64,000 nt of DNA from Streptomyces anulatus (GTDB lineage Bacteria; Actinomycetota; Actinomycetes; Streptomycetales; Streptomycetaceae): assembly GCF_000721175.1 (NCBI RefSeq), contig NZ_JOEZ01000001.1:62001-126000 (forward strand), in the 5' to 3' direction. The notes under the pieces were generated by a model. The model was not told where the DNA came from. It saw nothing but the letters and a program-made list of their open reading frames with translations, and made no database searches. The position numbers and the translations under genes were made by a program. Positions 1 through 8,539 of the stretch are shown here, one piece after another (position 1 is the first letter of the stretch; every line of letters starts with the position of its first letter).

Positions 1-1
1 C

Positions 2-169
2 GGGGGAGCCGCGACGGTCGCCGCCCAGCACGCGGCGGACCAGGACGGCGAGGTGGCCCGGCTGGTCCGGGTCGCCGCCGCGTACCGGACGGTCGGCGAG
101 GAGCGTGCCCGCGCGGTCCTCGCGGCGGCGACGGCCGACACCACCCGCACGACGGAGACGAGCGCATGA
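2..169 (+). CDS. C-terminal fragment of an unidentified protein (start lies before the window)
   Basis: An open frame runs from the window edge to a TGA at 167-169. The visible 55 residues are Ala/Arg-rich and end ...RTTETSA. The stop overlaps the ATG of the next gene (ATGA, 166-169), so the two are probably translationally coupled and in one operon. Too little is visible to name a family; the GC3-rich codon pattern and the coupling are the only support. Confidence 0.6.
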   Translation, partial: GGAATVAAQHAADQDGEVARLVRVAAAYRTVGEERARAVLAAATADTTRTTETSA

Positions 170-789
170 GCAGCAGCACGGCAACCACGGCCGGCGAGGG
201 GATCCCCACCGCCTCCGCCCGGACGGCCTCCGTGGCGCGCACCGTCACCGACGTCCTCCAGCCGCGCAACGTCCTGCTGGCGGGCATGCTCGGCATCGGC
301 CTCGCGGCGGCGCGCGACTGGACGGGACTGCCCTGGGGCTTCCTCGGGGCGCTCTGCGCCGGGCTGATCCCGGCGGGGTACATCGAGTGGGAGCGCGGGC
401 GCGGCACCTGGGGCGACCGTCATGTGGTGGACCGCACCAAGCGGGCGCCGATCTTCTTCGTGATCCTGGGCTCGATCGGCGCCGGCTCGGTGGTGATGGT
501 GCTGGGGAACGCGCCCACCGGGATCCTCGTCGCGATGCTCGCGCTGTGGGTGATGACGGTCGGCCTGCTGGCCGTCAACACGGTGTGGAAGATCTCGGTC
601 GACTCGGCGGTGGCCTCGGCGCCCGTCTCGCTCCTCGCCGTCGTGCACTCCCCCTGGTGGATCGCCGCGTACGCGCTGACCACGGCGGTCTGCTGGTCCC
701 GGGTCACCCTCGGCTACCACACCGTCGCCCAGACCGTGGCGGGCGCGGGCCTGGGGGCGGCGACGACGGTGGCGTACGTGTTCGCCTGA
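166..789 (+). CDS. PAP2-like integral membrane protein, possibly catalytically altered
   Basis: A 207-residue membrane protein with about five hydrophobic segments. It resembles the PAP2 (type 2 phosphatidic acid phosphatase) superfamily, whose members remove phosphate from lipid phosphates. The C-terminal signature SRx5Hx3D is recognisable as S178-R179...H185, but the final acidic residue is Gln189. The central motif reads KISVD (142-146), with Asp where a His would be expected. The fold is therefore recognisable while two catalytic positions look changed, so a non-phosphatase or changed activity is possible. It starts inside the stop of the upstream gene. Family call is moderate; function is inferred. 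Confidence 0.65.
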   Translation: MSSSTATTAGEGIPTASARTASVARTVTDVLQPRNVLLAGMLGIGLAAARDWTGLPWGFLGALCAGLIPAGYIEWERGRGTWGDRHVVDRTKRAPIFFVILGSIGAGSVVMVLGNAPTGILVAMLALWVMTVGLLAVNTVWKISVDSAVASAPVSLLAVVHSPWWIAAYALTTAVCWSRVTLGYHTVAQTVAGAGLGAATTVAYVFA

Positions 790-1017
790 GGGCGGACAGC
801 GTCAGGTCAGCAGGACCGGGTCAGCGGTACCCGGTCAGGGTCGAAGGGCGGCGCGCTGCCCCGTCCGCGGTCCGCCCACCACGAGGGGCACGGTGGCCTG
901 CGAACCACCGGGCCGTCCTCGCGGCCGTCCCGTTTGCGGGGGCGGCGGACACCCGGTTACGTGTACGGGGAGGGCGCGCCCGCCGACGGCGCGGCCCGCA
1001 GGCTGGAGGTACCTCCG

Positions 1018-1263
1018 ATGGCGAAGAACCGGTCCGCGCCCGCCGAGGGGCCGCGCGGAAGCAAGGCCGGGCTCGTGCTGAGCCTGGGCAGCAGCGCGCT
1101 CGCGGTCATCAGGGCGTCCAAGCAGGTCCGCCGGGCCAAGGGCAAGCACGACAAGCTGAACACCGCCGACGCGGTGGCGGGGCTGCTGCCGCTGATCACC
1201 TCGGCCGCCCTCGTACTGCGACAGCTGCGGAGCCGACGGCAGGAGAACCCGGAAGCCGCCTGA
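1018..1263 (+). CDS. small conserved-type hypothetical protein
   Basis: 81 residues starting at an ATG that follows a GGAGGT ribosome site (1005-1010). The N-terminus is basic (KNRSAP..RGSKAG). Two moderately hydrophobic stretches (LVLSLGSSALAVIRA and VAGLLPLITSAALVL) are separated by a basic KQVRRAKGKHDK segment, and the end is RRQEN. It could be a small membrane-associated protein. I do not recognise a named domain. An earlier in-frame start at 934 lacks a ribosome site. Confidence 0.6.
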   Translation: MAKNRSAPAEGPRGSKAGLVLSLGSSALAVIRASKQVRRAKGKHDKLNTADAVAGLLPLITSAALVLRQLRSRRQENPEAA

Positions 1264-1380
1264 CGCGTCGGCCGTGAGGCGGGCCCGCCCGAAAGGCAGG
1301 ACATCGCCCCATCGCCGATCACCGAACCGCTTCCCCCGGCTCCCCGTCGTCGGCCGCCCGTTCCCGTACCGCGTCCTCAG

Positions 1381-1430
1381 CACGGGAGCGGGTGGCCGGT
1401 CGGCGCACGGGACCGGGTGGCCGGTCAGCG
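1381..1430. repeat. 25-bp imperfect tandem repeat
   Basis: Two adjacent copies of a 25-base unit (1381-1405 and 1406-1430; core CGGGTGGCCGGTC) differ at two positions. The second copy covers the stop codon of the minus-strand hydrolase gene. It is probably a slippage duplication; no function is evident. Confidence 0.7.
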
Positions 1431-2174
1431 CGGGGCGCCCGTCCGGTCCCGGAACGGCCCGAGGCCGAGGTCGATGCCCAGATCGAGGTCCAGGTCGAGG
1501 GTGCCCTCGGTGGCCTCGGCGGTGGGCGGCAGGGTGAGGGCCGCGCCGACCGGCCCCGGCAGGCTGCCGGAACCGAGCAGTCCGGTGACCAGCCCGGTGG
1601 TGAGGCGGTGCCAGGCGGCGGCCCTGCGGAGCATGGCGTGGTCGCCGCCCCGGACGGTGACCATGCAGGTACGGGCCCCGGCGCGGCGGGCCCGGGCGGT
1701 GTGGGACCAGGTGGCCCGCGGGCTGGTCATCCGGTCCCGGTCGCTGTGGACGAGGACGACGTCACGGCCCGCGAGCTGGGTGACCGGGTCCCCCGGCGGA
1801 CACCAGGGCGCGAGCCCGACGACGCCCCGCACCAGGGGGTGCCCGGCGGCGCGGAGAGCGGCGCGCGCTCCCATGGAGTGGCCCAGGAGCACCACCGGCA
1901 GCTCGTCGCCCGCTTCCTCCCGCAGCGCGTCGAGGGCGGCCACGGCGTCGTGGAAGGGGTCCGCGCGGGTGCCGTTCCAGCCCCGGTGGGCGTACCGCAC
2001 CTGCGTCACGCGGATGTCCTCACCGGCGGCGCGGGTGGCCCGGACGACGGCCCGGACGAAGGGGAGCATGCGGGCCCCGGGCAGGTTCAGCGGACCGGGC
2101 GGCGGGGGCTCCGTACCGTTCTCGCGGCCCCCGTGCAGGACGAGAACCGCTGCCGACGGCGGTCGTTGGGCCAC
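1425..2174 (-). CDS. alpha/beta-fold hydrolase
   Basis: 249 residues with the serine-hydrolase layout: oxyanion-region HGG near the N-terminus (LVLHGGREN), nucleophile elbow GHSMG, an acidic residue in HSDRDRM, and a catalytic His in GGDHAML. The substrate cannot be told from sequence. The tail is an odd Asp/Leu/Gly repeat (LDLDLDLGIDLGLG). I chose the GTG at 2174 because GGAGG lies seven bases upstream; an earlier in-frame ATG at 2306 has no such site and would add a low-complexity N-terminus. The gene diverges from the peroxiredoxin gene. Confidence 0.8.
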   Translation of the reverse strand: MAQRPPSAAVLVLHGGRENGTEPPPPGPLNLPGARMLPFVRAVVRATRAAGEDIRVTQVRYAHRGWNGTRADPFHDAVAALDALREEAGDELPVVLLGHSMGARAALRAAGHPLVRGVVGLAPWCPPGDPVTQLAGRDVVLVHSDRDRMTSPRATWSHTARARRAGARTCMVTVRGGDHAMLRRAAAWHRLTTGLVTGLLGSGSLPGPVGAALTLPPTAEATEGTLDLDLDLGIDLGLGPFRDRTGAPR

Positions 2175-2378
2175 GCGTACCTCCAGGTCCGGGTGCGGGG
2201 CGCGGGGCCCCCTCTCCCCGTATTCGGCGCCGAGGCCCTGACGGATGGGCGTACGGCACGACGGATCGACGGCTCGACAACTCGACGGGGGCGCAATGCC
2301 GTCCACTGTACGGTCGCGAACACGGAACCATCCATGCCGTCCGCGGCATCCCCGTATCTGACACCGAAGGAGCCATCC

Positions 2379-2864
2379 ATGGCATCAGGACCTCAACTCG
2401 GCAGTGTGGCACCGGAGTTCACTCTCCCCGGCGGAGTACTGTCGGGCGACGCCTTCGAGCGATCCGACTACCGGCTGTCATCCGCCCGGGGCCGGTCCGT
2501 GGTGCTGGCGTTCTACCCGGGGGACAACACCAGCGTCTGCACGAAGCAGCTGTGCTCGTACTCATCGGGCATGGAGAGCTTCGAGGGTCTCGACGCCGAC
2601 GTCTGGGGAATAAGTCCACAGGGTGTGGACAGCCACGAGTCGTTCGCCCGCGCCTTCGACCTGCGCATGCCGCTGCTGGCCGACGAGGGCCGGGAGACCG
2701 CCAAGGCGTACGGAGTCTCCGCGCCCGGCATCGGGGTGCGGCGGGCGGTCTTCCTCATCGGCCCGGACGGGGTCCTGCGCTGGAAGCACGTGGCGCTGCT
2801 CGGAGCGACGTTCCAGTCACTCTCCACCCTCACGGACCGCCTGTCCGGCATCAAAGATGCATAA
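2379..2864 (+). CDS. bcp: peroxiredoxin, BCP/PrxQ type
   Basis: 161 residues of the AhpC/TSA fold, a thiol peroxidase reducing hydrogen peroxide and organic peroxides in the cytosol. The signature FYPGDNTSVCTKQLC carries the peroxidatic Cys54, with a second Cys59 five residues later, the resolving position in atypical two-Cys BCP/PrxQ enzymes. The ATG is preceded by GAAGGAG (2366-2372). A 17-bp palindrome that probably controls the next operon begins four bases after the stop. Confidence 0.9.
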   Translation: MASGPQLGSVAPEFTLPGGVLSGDAFERSDYRLSSARGRSVVLAFYPGDNTSVCTKQLCSYSSGMESFEGLDADVWGISPQGVDSHESFARAFDLRMPLLADEGRETAKAYGVSAPGIGVRRAVFLIGPDGVLRWKHVALLGATFQSLSTLTDRLSGIKDA

Positions 2865-2867
2865 AGA

Positions 2868-2884
2868 TTGCCGGAACCCGGCAG
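2868..2884 (+). promoter_or_regulatory. palindromic operator candidate upstream of the NfeD-flotillin operon
   Basis: TTGCCGG-AAC-CCGGCAG is a 7+3+7 inverted repeat with one mismatch, embedded in TAAAGATTGCCGGAACCCGG. Almost the same sequence lies at 48004-48020 before the second flotillin operon. A possible -10 (TGGGAT) lies about 20 bases downstream. The binding regulator is unknown; the PucR-type protein at 46842-47915 is one candidate. Confidence 0.55.
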
Positions 2885-2969
2885 TGACCGAAGCAGGTGC
2901 TGTATGGGATCATCCAGCCAGATCGACGGAAAACGCTCGGGGGAAGTCGACAACAGGGGGAGTGATCGC

Positions 2970-3479
2970 GTGACCTTCTTTCTCGGTCTCGGCATTGCGG
3001 GGATCGTGCTGCTCACGCTCTCCCTGATCTTCGGCGGGATCCTCGAAGGGCTCTTCGACGGAGTTCTCGACGGCCTCTTCGACGGGCTGCTCTCGCTCCC
3101 GGTGATCGCCGGCTTCGTCTCGATGCTCGGCTTCGGCGGAGCGATCGTGCTCGGCACGACAAGCGCCGGAACGTTCGCGGCCACCGCCATCGGCGTCGCC
3201 GCCGGTCTGGTGGCGGGCTGGCTGACCTGGAAACTCAGCAAGGCCCTGATGCGCGACCAGACGCACGCCACTCCGCGCGACTCCGACCTGATCGGCACCT
3301 CGGGATCCGTCGTGACGGCCATCCCGGCCGAGGGTTACGGCGAGGTGCTGCTGCGGCTCGGCGACCAGCCCGTGAAGTACGCGGCCAAGTCCGCGACGCC
3401 CGTCGCGCGCGGAACCGAGATCTGGGTGGAGGAGGCACTGTCGACCACATCGGTCGCGGTCCGCCCGGTGGAGCGCTGA
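2970..3479 (+). CDS. NfeD-like membrane protein partner of flotillin
   Basis: 169 residues. Hydrophobic segments at about 3-22, 40-62 and 66-85 are followed by a C-terminal soluble region (DLIGTSGSVVTAIPAEGYGEVLLRLGDQ...) that resembles the OB-fold domain of NfeD proteins. Such proteins work with SPFH/flotillin scaffolds in membrane microdomains, and here a flotillin gene follows 142 bases downstream. I chose GTG 2970 because of the GGGGGAG site just upstream; an earlier in-frame start at 2868 would add a non-hydrophobic leader and overlap the palindrome. A GLFDG/LFDGL repeat lies between the first two membrane segments. Confidence 0.75.
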   Translation: MTFFLGLGIAGIVLLTLSLIFGGILEGLFDGVLDGLFDGLLSLPVIAGFVSMLGFGGAIVLGTTSAGTFAATAIGVAAGLVAGWLTWKLSKALMRDQTHATPRDSDLIGTSGSVVTAIPAEGYGEVLLRLGDQPVKYAAKSATPVARGTEIWVEEALSTTSVAVRPVER

Positions 3480-3621
3480 CCACGCACCCGCCGTACACGT
3501 CCACCCTTCTTACGGCCCACCGGAACGCAGCACACACCGCACCGACCAACTCCATTCCCTGGCACCGCCCCGCTCCACAACGATCTGCCGTCCCCCACGG
3601 GAGGCAGGGGGGACCAATCGC

Positions 3622-5076
3622 ATGAGTCCAGTAGTCATCGCCGTCATCGGCATCGTCGTACTCCTCGTTCTGCTCGGCCTCGTCGTCATCACGCGTTACA
3701 AGGTGGCCGGGCCCAGCGAGGCGTTCATCATCACCGGCCGCCGCGGCAAGAAGTCGACGGACCCGGTCACCGGACAGACCAGCATCGACAACAGCGGCCA
3801 GAAGGTCGTCGTCGGTGGCGGTGTCTTCGTCGTGCCGTTCGTCCAGCAGAAGTTCACCCTGGACCTCTCCAGCCGGCACATCCCGATCGCCGTGCGCGGC
3901 GCGGTGACGCTGCGCGGCGTCAAGTCGAACCTCGAAGGCGTCGCGATCGTCAAGGTCGGCGGCAGCGAGGACGCGATCCGCGCCGCCGCGCAGCGCTTCC
4001 TCCAGCAGCAGGACGGCATCGTCGGCTTCACCCAGGAAGTGCTCTCCGGCGCGCTCCGCGCGATCGTCGGCCGCATGTCGGTCGAGGACATCATCCGGGA
4101 CCGGGCCGCGTTCGCCGGGCAGGTCGCGGAGGAGGCCGAGGCCAGCCTCTCCGGCCAGGGCCTGATCCTGGACGCCTTCCAGATCCAGGACATCACCACC
4201 GAGGGCTCCTACCTGGAGGACCTCGGCCGCCCGGAGGCCGCCCGCGCCAAGCAGGAGGCGGACATCGCCGAGGCCATCGCGAAGCGGGCCTCGGAGCAGG
4301 CCCGGCTGAAGGCGGCCGAGGAAATCGCCATCGCCGAGCGGACGTACTACCTCAAGCAGGCCGAGATCAAGGCCGAGACCGAAGCCGCGGCCGCCAAGGC
4401 CAACGCCGCCGGTCCGCTCGCCGAGGCCGCACGCCAGCAGGAAGTCCTCCAGGAGCAGGAGAAGGTCGCCGAGCGCCAGGCCGCGCTGACCGACCGCGAG
4501 CTGGACACGAAGGTCCGTAAGCCCGCCGACGCCGCCCGTTACCAGGCCGAGCAGGAGGCGGAGGCCCGCCGCATCGCCCAGGTCAAGGAGGCCGAGGCCG
4601 ACGCGGAGCGCTCGCGCCTGACCGGTCAGGGTGAGAAGCTGCACCGTTCGGCGCTGGCCGACGCGGTCCGCATCGAGGGTGAGGCGGACGCCGCGGCGAT
4701 CGCCGCCAGGGGTGCGGCCGAGGCCGAGGCCATGCGGAAGAAGGCCGACGCGTTCGCGCAGTACGGCGACGCGGCCGTCCTCCAGATGCTGGTCGAGGTG
4801 CTCCCGAGCGTCGTGGCGAAGGCCTCCGAGCCGCTGAGCGCCATCGACAAGATGACGGTCATCTCCACGGACGGCGCGAGCCAGCTGGCCCGTACGGTCA
4901 CCGACAACGTCGCGCAGGGCATGGAACTGCTCACCTCAACGACGGGCGTGGACATGACGTCCCTGCTCCAGAACCTGAAGAACCGCGTGGGCACGGTGCC
5001 CGCTCCCGCGGCCTCGGACGCTGCGGAGACGGACTCCTCGACCCCGAAGAACGGCGAGATCGAGATCAAGGGCTGA
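3622..5076 (+). CDS. flotillin / SPFH (Band 7) family protein
   Basis: 484 residues: one N-terminal membrane anchor (about 4-24), an SPFH domain (about 28-190, with SEAFIITGRRGKK and a conserved GG-containing core), then a long Ala/Glu-rich coiled coil (about 205-370, repeats of KAEAEAEA type) and a short C-terminal oligomerisation region. It scaffolds membrane microdomains. With the NfeD-like gene it forms a classic nfeD-floT pair. A purine-rich GGCAGGGGGG site precedes the ATG. A second, larger flotillin of YqiK type lies at 49161-51305. Confidence 0.9.
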   Translation: MSPVVIAVIGIVVLLVLLGLVVITRYKVAGPSEAFIITGRRGKKSTDPVTGQTSIDNSGQKVVVGGGVFVVPFVQQKFTLDLSSRHIPIAVRGAVTLRGVKSNLEGVAIVKVGGSEDAIRAAAQRFLQQQDGIVGFTQEVLSGALRAIVGRMSVEDIIRDRAAFAGQVAEEAEASLSGQGLILDAFQIQDITTEGSYLEDLGRPEAARAKQEADIAEAIAKRASEQARLKAAEEIAIAERTYYLKQAEIKAETEAAAAKANAAGPLAEAARQQEVLQEQEKVAERQAALTDRELDTKVRKPADAARYQAEQEAEARRIAQVKEAEADAERSRLTGQGEKLHRSALADAVRIEGEADAAAIAARGAAEAEAMRKKADAFAQYGDAAVLQMLVEVLPSVVAKASEPLSAIDKMTVISTDGASQLARTVTDNVAQGMELLTSTTGVDMTSLLQNLKNRVGTVPAPAASDAAETDSSTPKNGEIEIKG

Positions 5077-5429
5077 CACGCAAGGCCTCCACCCGGAGCT
5101 GAGCCCGTCCCCGTCACCCGTGCCCGGCAGCGACCTGTTCGCCGCCGGGCACGGGCACGTCTGCGTCCGCATCCGCGTGCGCCCCCTCCGCCTGCCGGTC
5201 GGCGGCGGCGGCAGCGGAAGCGGCAGCGGCAGCGGCCAACCGCCCCCGCCACCCGCCGAGCTCCTCCTGTGCCTGCCAGTCCTCGGCATCGCTGTCAAGC
5301 TTCTCCGGGCGAGCGCAATCACGAGGAGTACAGTCCATAGGAGTCTATTCCTCAAGGGGTGCTTCGTGAGAGCGTCGCACGCGGACGATGGTCAGGGTCG
5401 ACACCTGACGTATTCGTGGTGAGAGAACT
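5077..5429. other. intergenic region without a convincing gene
   Basis: 353 bases between the flotillin gene and a small hypothetical gene. It contains a GGC/AGC simple repeat (about 5202-5240). A small minus-strand frame (5114-5338) exists but is Ala-rich low complexity, and I do not accept it. The less GC-rich stretch 5320-5360 probably holds the promoter of the next gene, though no clear -35/-10 pair is evident. Confidence 0.4.
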
Positions 5430-5729
5430 GTGGATCTGACAGAGGCACTGGACAAGGCGGTGGCCGCCCTCAAGGCCCCGCTGGAGCCAACGGACCGTGC
5501 GCAGGGCTGGACCGATGACCTGCGGCGAGAGATCCAGGAAGAGATCTCGATCCACCGCTCGACGCTGCGGCGGCACGGGCACTGGATGGTCACGTACCTG
5601 CGGCCCCGCCTCGATGCGTGGATGGCGGGCGAGGGCGTGCGGCCGGGACGCCTCCGCGATGTGGTGATGAACGTGCAGACGCTCATCAGTGAACCGCACG
5701 ATGCAGCCGACTCCCGATCACGACCTTGA
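5430..5729 (+). CDS. hypothetical protein, 99 residues
   Basis: A small soluble protein starting at GTG with a GAGAG-type site five bases upstream. It is helical and charged (DLTEALDKAVAALKAP, LRREIQEEISIHRSTLRRHGHWMVTYLRPRLDAWM). No recognised domain. It stands alone and converges on cobM, from which it is separated by a hairpin terminator. Confidence 0.6.
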   Translation: MDLTEALDKAVAALKAPLEPTDRAQGWTDDLRREIQEEISIHRSTLRRHGHWMVTYLRPRLDAWMAGEGVRPGRLRDVVMNVQTLISEPHDAADSRSRP

Positions 5730-5796
5730 AAGCCGTCGTGGTGGCGGCGGTGTGACCGTGGGTTGGTTCGCCTCTCCCACGCCCACCGCGGAGGAA

Positions 5797-5830
5797 CGGC
5801 CCCTGACCATGCGCATCGGTCAGGGGGCCG
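5797..5830. terminator. bidirectional hairpin terminator
   Basis: CGGCCCCTGACC (5797-5808) pairs with GGTCAGGGGGCCG (5818-5830), with one bulged G and a 9-base loop. It lies between the convergent 5430-5729 gene and cobM. No T-run is present, as is usual for Streptomyces terminators. Confidence 0.65.
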
Positions 5831-5842
5831 CGTTCCGAACCG

Positions 5843-6592
5843 TCAGCACTCCCCCCGGTCCCGCCCCGCCGAGTACAGGTAGCTGTCCCGGAACTGCTCC
5901 GACCCCAGCGTCCGGCCCACCATGATGACCGCCGTCCGGATCACCCCCGCCGCCTTCACCTGCTCGGCGATCGAGTCCAGTGGGCCGCGCAGGATGATCT
6001 CGTCCGGGCGGGACGCCATCGCCACCACCGCCGTCGGGCAGTCCGCCCCGTAGTGCGGGAGCAGTTCGTCGACCACCCGGTCCACGTACCGCGCCGCCAG
6101 GTGCAGGACGATCAGCGCGCCGCTGCGGCCCAGCGTCGCCAGGTCCTCGCCCTCCGGCATCGCCGTGGCGCGCTGGGCGATACGGGTCAGGATGACCGTC
6201 TGGCCGACCGTCGGGACCGTCAGCTCGCGCTTCAGTGCCGCGGCCGCCGCCGCGAACGCGGGGACGCCGGGGACCACTTCGTACGGCACGCCCGCCTCGT
6301 CCAGGCGCTTCATCTGCTCGTTCACCGCGCTGAACACCGACGGGTCGCCCGAGTGCAGGCGCGCCACGTCGTGACCCTCCTTGTGGGCCCGGACCAGTTC
6401 CGCGGTGATCCGGCCGATGTCCAGGTTCGCCGTGTCGATCAGGCGGGCGTCCTTCGGGCACTCGGCCAGCAGCTCGACCGGGACCAGGCTGCCCGCGTAC
6501 AGGCAGACCGGGCTGGCGGCGAGGATCCGGGCGCCGCGCACCGTGATCAGGTCGGCCGCGCCGGGGCCCGCGCCGATGAAGTACACCGTCAT
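5843..6592 (-). CDS. cobM: precorrin-4 C(11)-methyltransferase
   Basis: 249 residues of the tetrapyrrole methylase fold, transferring a methyl group from SAM to C-11 of the corrin precursor. Visible signatures are the N-terminal glycine-rich FIGAGPGAADLITVRG, LYAGSLVP, LHSGDPSVFSAV and YEVVPGVPAFAAAAAAL, all typical of CobM/CbiF. The ATG overlaps the stop of cobL (ATGA, 6589-6592), so the two are translationally coupled. Confidence 0.93.
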   Translation of the reverse strand: MTVYFIGAGPGAADLITVRGARILAASPVCLYAGSLVPVELLAECPKDARLIDTANLDIGRITAELVRAHKEGHDVARLHSGDPSVFSAVNEQMKRLDEAGVPYEVVPGVPAFAAAAAALKRELTVPTVGQTVILTRIAQRATAMPEGEDLATLGRSGALIVLHLAARYVDRVVDELLPHYGADCPTAVVAMASRPDEIILRGPLDSIAEQVKAAGVIRTAVIMVGRTLGSEQFRDSYLYSAGRDRGEC

Positions 6593-7860
6593 GATCGATC
6601 TCCCTTGTCCGAACGTGCCTCGGAAACCGAGGACTTGCTTACCGACCACTGCGTCACGGGCATGGCCTGGCGCCAGCCGGTGAAGCCGCCGACCGGGACG
6701 GCGTGGGCGACCGACAGGCGTACCAGCTCGCCGCCGTGCGCTTTGTGCCGCTCGGCCAGCAGAGCCTCCGACTCCAGCGTCACCGTGTTCGCGACCAGCC
6801 GGCCCCCCGGCCGCAGCGCCTCCCAGCACGCGTCCAGCAGGCCCGGCGCGGTCAGGCCGCCGCCGATGAACACCGCGTCCGGCGCTTCCAGTTCGGCCAG
6901 GGACGCGGGAGCGGGGCCGGTCACGACCTTCAGGGCGGGGACTCCCAGGAGTTGAGCGTTACGGGTGATCCGCTCGGCCCGTACCGGGTCCCGCTCCACG
7001 CTCACCGCCCGGCAGGACGGATGGGCCCGCAGCCACTCGATCGCGATCGAGCCGGAGCCGCCGCCCACGTCCCAGAGCAGCTCTCCCGGCGCGGGCGCCA
7101 GGGTCCCGAGCGTGGCGGCCCGGATGTGGCGCTTGGTGAGCTGGCCGTCGTGCTCGTACGCCTCGTCCGGCAGACCCGGGACCGTGCCCAGCCGCAGCGC
7201 TTCCGGCGACGCACGGCATTCGATCGCGATGACGTTCAGCCGGTCCCCCGGGGGATGTGCCCAGCTCTGCGCGATGCCGTCGACGTGCTCCTCGTCCTCG
7301 GCGCCCAGCTGTTCCAGCACCCTCAGCCGGCTCGGGCCGAAGCCGTGCGCCGTGAGGAGCGCCGCCACCGTCGCGGGCGTGCTCGCGTCCGCACTCAGGA
7401 CCAGCAGCCGGCGGCCCTCGTACAGGGACGCCGCCAGCCGGGACGCCGGGCGGCCCACCAGCGTCACGACCTCCGTGTCCTCCAGTGACCAGCCGAGGCG
7501 CGCGCAGGCGTACGAGACGGACGACGGGTGCGGCAGCACGTGCAGCCCCTCCGGCCCCAGCTCCTCCGCCAGCGCCCGCCCGATCCCGTAGAACATCGGG
7601 TCCCCACTCGCCAGCACCGCGATCCGGCGCTCCCGGTGCTCGGCGAGGAGACGGGGGACGGCCGGCCTCAGCGGAGACGGCCAGCTCACCCGCACGCCGG
7701 CGCACTCCGGCGGGAGCAGGTCCAGCTGGCGCACCCCGCCGATCAGCACCTGCGCGTCCCGCAGCGCCTCCCGCGCCGGAGCGGACAGGCCGGGCCAGCC
7801 GTCCGCGCCGACCCCCACGACGGAGACGGGGTGCGGAAGCGGGGCTGGAGACGGGGACAC
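6589..7860 (-). CDS. cobL: precorrin-6Y C5,15-methyltransferase (decarboxylating), CbiE-CbiT fusion
   Basis: 423 residues. The N-terminal half is a CbiE-type tetrapyrrole methylase (VSVVGVGADGWPGL, LASGDPMFYGIGR, PSSVSYACARLGW). The C-terminal half is a CbiT methyltransferase with the SAM motif WDVGGGSGSIAIEW and GPAPASLAELEAPDAVFIGGG. The enzyme methylates C-5 and C-15 and decarboxylates the C-12 acetate of precorrin-6B. I chose GTG 7860, which has GAGGTG upstream; longer frames add an unrelated low-complexity leader. It is followed directly by cobM. I looked for a cobalamin riboswitch upstream and did not see one. Confidence 0.9.
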   Translation of the reverse strand: MSPSPAPLPHPVSVVGVGADGWPGLSAPAREALRDAQVLIGGVRQLDLLPPECAGVRVSWPSPLRPAVPRLLAEHRERRIAVLASGDPMFYGIGRALAEELGPEGLHVLPHPSSVSYACARLGWSLEDTEVVTLVGRPASRLAASLYEGRRLLVLSADASTPATVAALLTAHGFGPSRLRVLEQLGAEDEEHVDGIAQSWAHPPGDRLNVIAIECRASPEALRLGTVPGLPDEAYEHDGQLTKRHIRAATLGTLAPAPGELLWDVGGGSGSIAIEWLRAHPSCRAVSVERDPVRAERITRNAQLLGVPALKVVTGPAPASLAELEAPDAVFIGGGLTAPGLLDACWEALRPGGRLVANTVTLESEALLAERHKAHGGELVRLSVAHAVPVGGFTGWRQAMPVTQWSVSKSSVSEARSDKGDRS

Positions 7861-8104
7861 GGGCCGGCACCTCGTCGTTCGGGGAGGGAGAGGGGGAAGG
7901 AAGGCGCGACGAGCGGAAACGAGGCGCAGCCGAACTTTACTGAACGCCCTGTTCCGCCCCCTCCAGCGGGTGAATCCGGGGGCGCATCCGGAGTGAATCC
8001 GAGAAAGAACCGCGCGTGGTGCCGAGAAGCCCGCCCCGGCCCCGACGTCCCCTGTGCAAGGAAGAAACGGCACCGAGCGAACGAGCGACCAGGAGGCGAC
8101 GGTC

Positions 8105-8515
8105 ATGAAGTATCTGGTGATGGTCCAGGGCACCCAGGCGGACTACGACGCGCAGACCGGCAAGGGCGGCGCCGACAGCCCGGCCTGGGACGAGAAGGCC
8201 ATGCAGGAGATGTTCGCCCACATGGGCAGCATCAACGACGACCTCGCCGAGTCGGGCGAGCTGGTGACCGGGTACGGGCTCCGCGAGCCCGCGTCGGGCC
8301 GGGCCGTCAGCCTCGACACCGAGGGGCGTCCGGTGATCTCGGACGGGCCGTACAGCGAGACGAAGGAGCTGCTCGCCGGGTTCTGGGTGCTCGACTGCGA
8401 GAGCCTGGAAAGGGTGACCGAGATCGCCGCCCGCGTCGCACGCTGTCCGCAGCCGGCCGGGGCGCCCGACTACCCGGTGCTCATCCGGCCCGTCGACGGC
8501 GGGCTCGACGACTGA
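8105..8515 (+). CDS. YciI-family protein (DGPF-type)
   Basis: 136 residues starting MKYLVMVQG after an AGGAGG site. The family signature is SDGPYSETKELLAGFWVLDC, close to the DGPF motif of YciI-like proteins that sit beside ECF sigma factors of the ECF42 type. The sigma gene follows 24 bases downstream but is truncated, so the pair looks functionally broken. The biochemical role of such YciI proteins is unsettled. Confidence 0.88.
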   Translation: MKYLVMVQGTQADYDAQTGKGGADSPAWDEKAMQEMFAHMGSINDDLAESGELVTGYGLREPASGRAVSLDTEGRPVISDGPYSETKELLAGFWVLDCESLERVTEIAARVARCPQPAGAPDYPVLIRPVDGGLDD

Positions 8516-8539
8516 CAGGAACCACCCGCAAGGACACGG

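Noticed and set aside
1392..2378. A long N-terminal extension of the peroxiredoxin on the plus strand
   Set aside because: It is antisense to the hydrolase, low complexity, and the peroxiredoxin has its own ribosome site and ATG at 2379.
5114..5338. A 74-residue minus-strand frame between the flotillin and the next gene
   Set aside because: Ala/Asp-rich simple sequence over a GGC/AGC repeat, with no clear ribosome site or domain.
7861..8104. A possible cobalamin riboswitch upstream of cobL
   Set aside because: I looked for the B12 box and its neighbouring conserved elements on the minus strand and found none.
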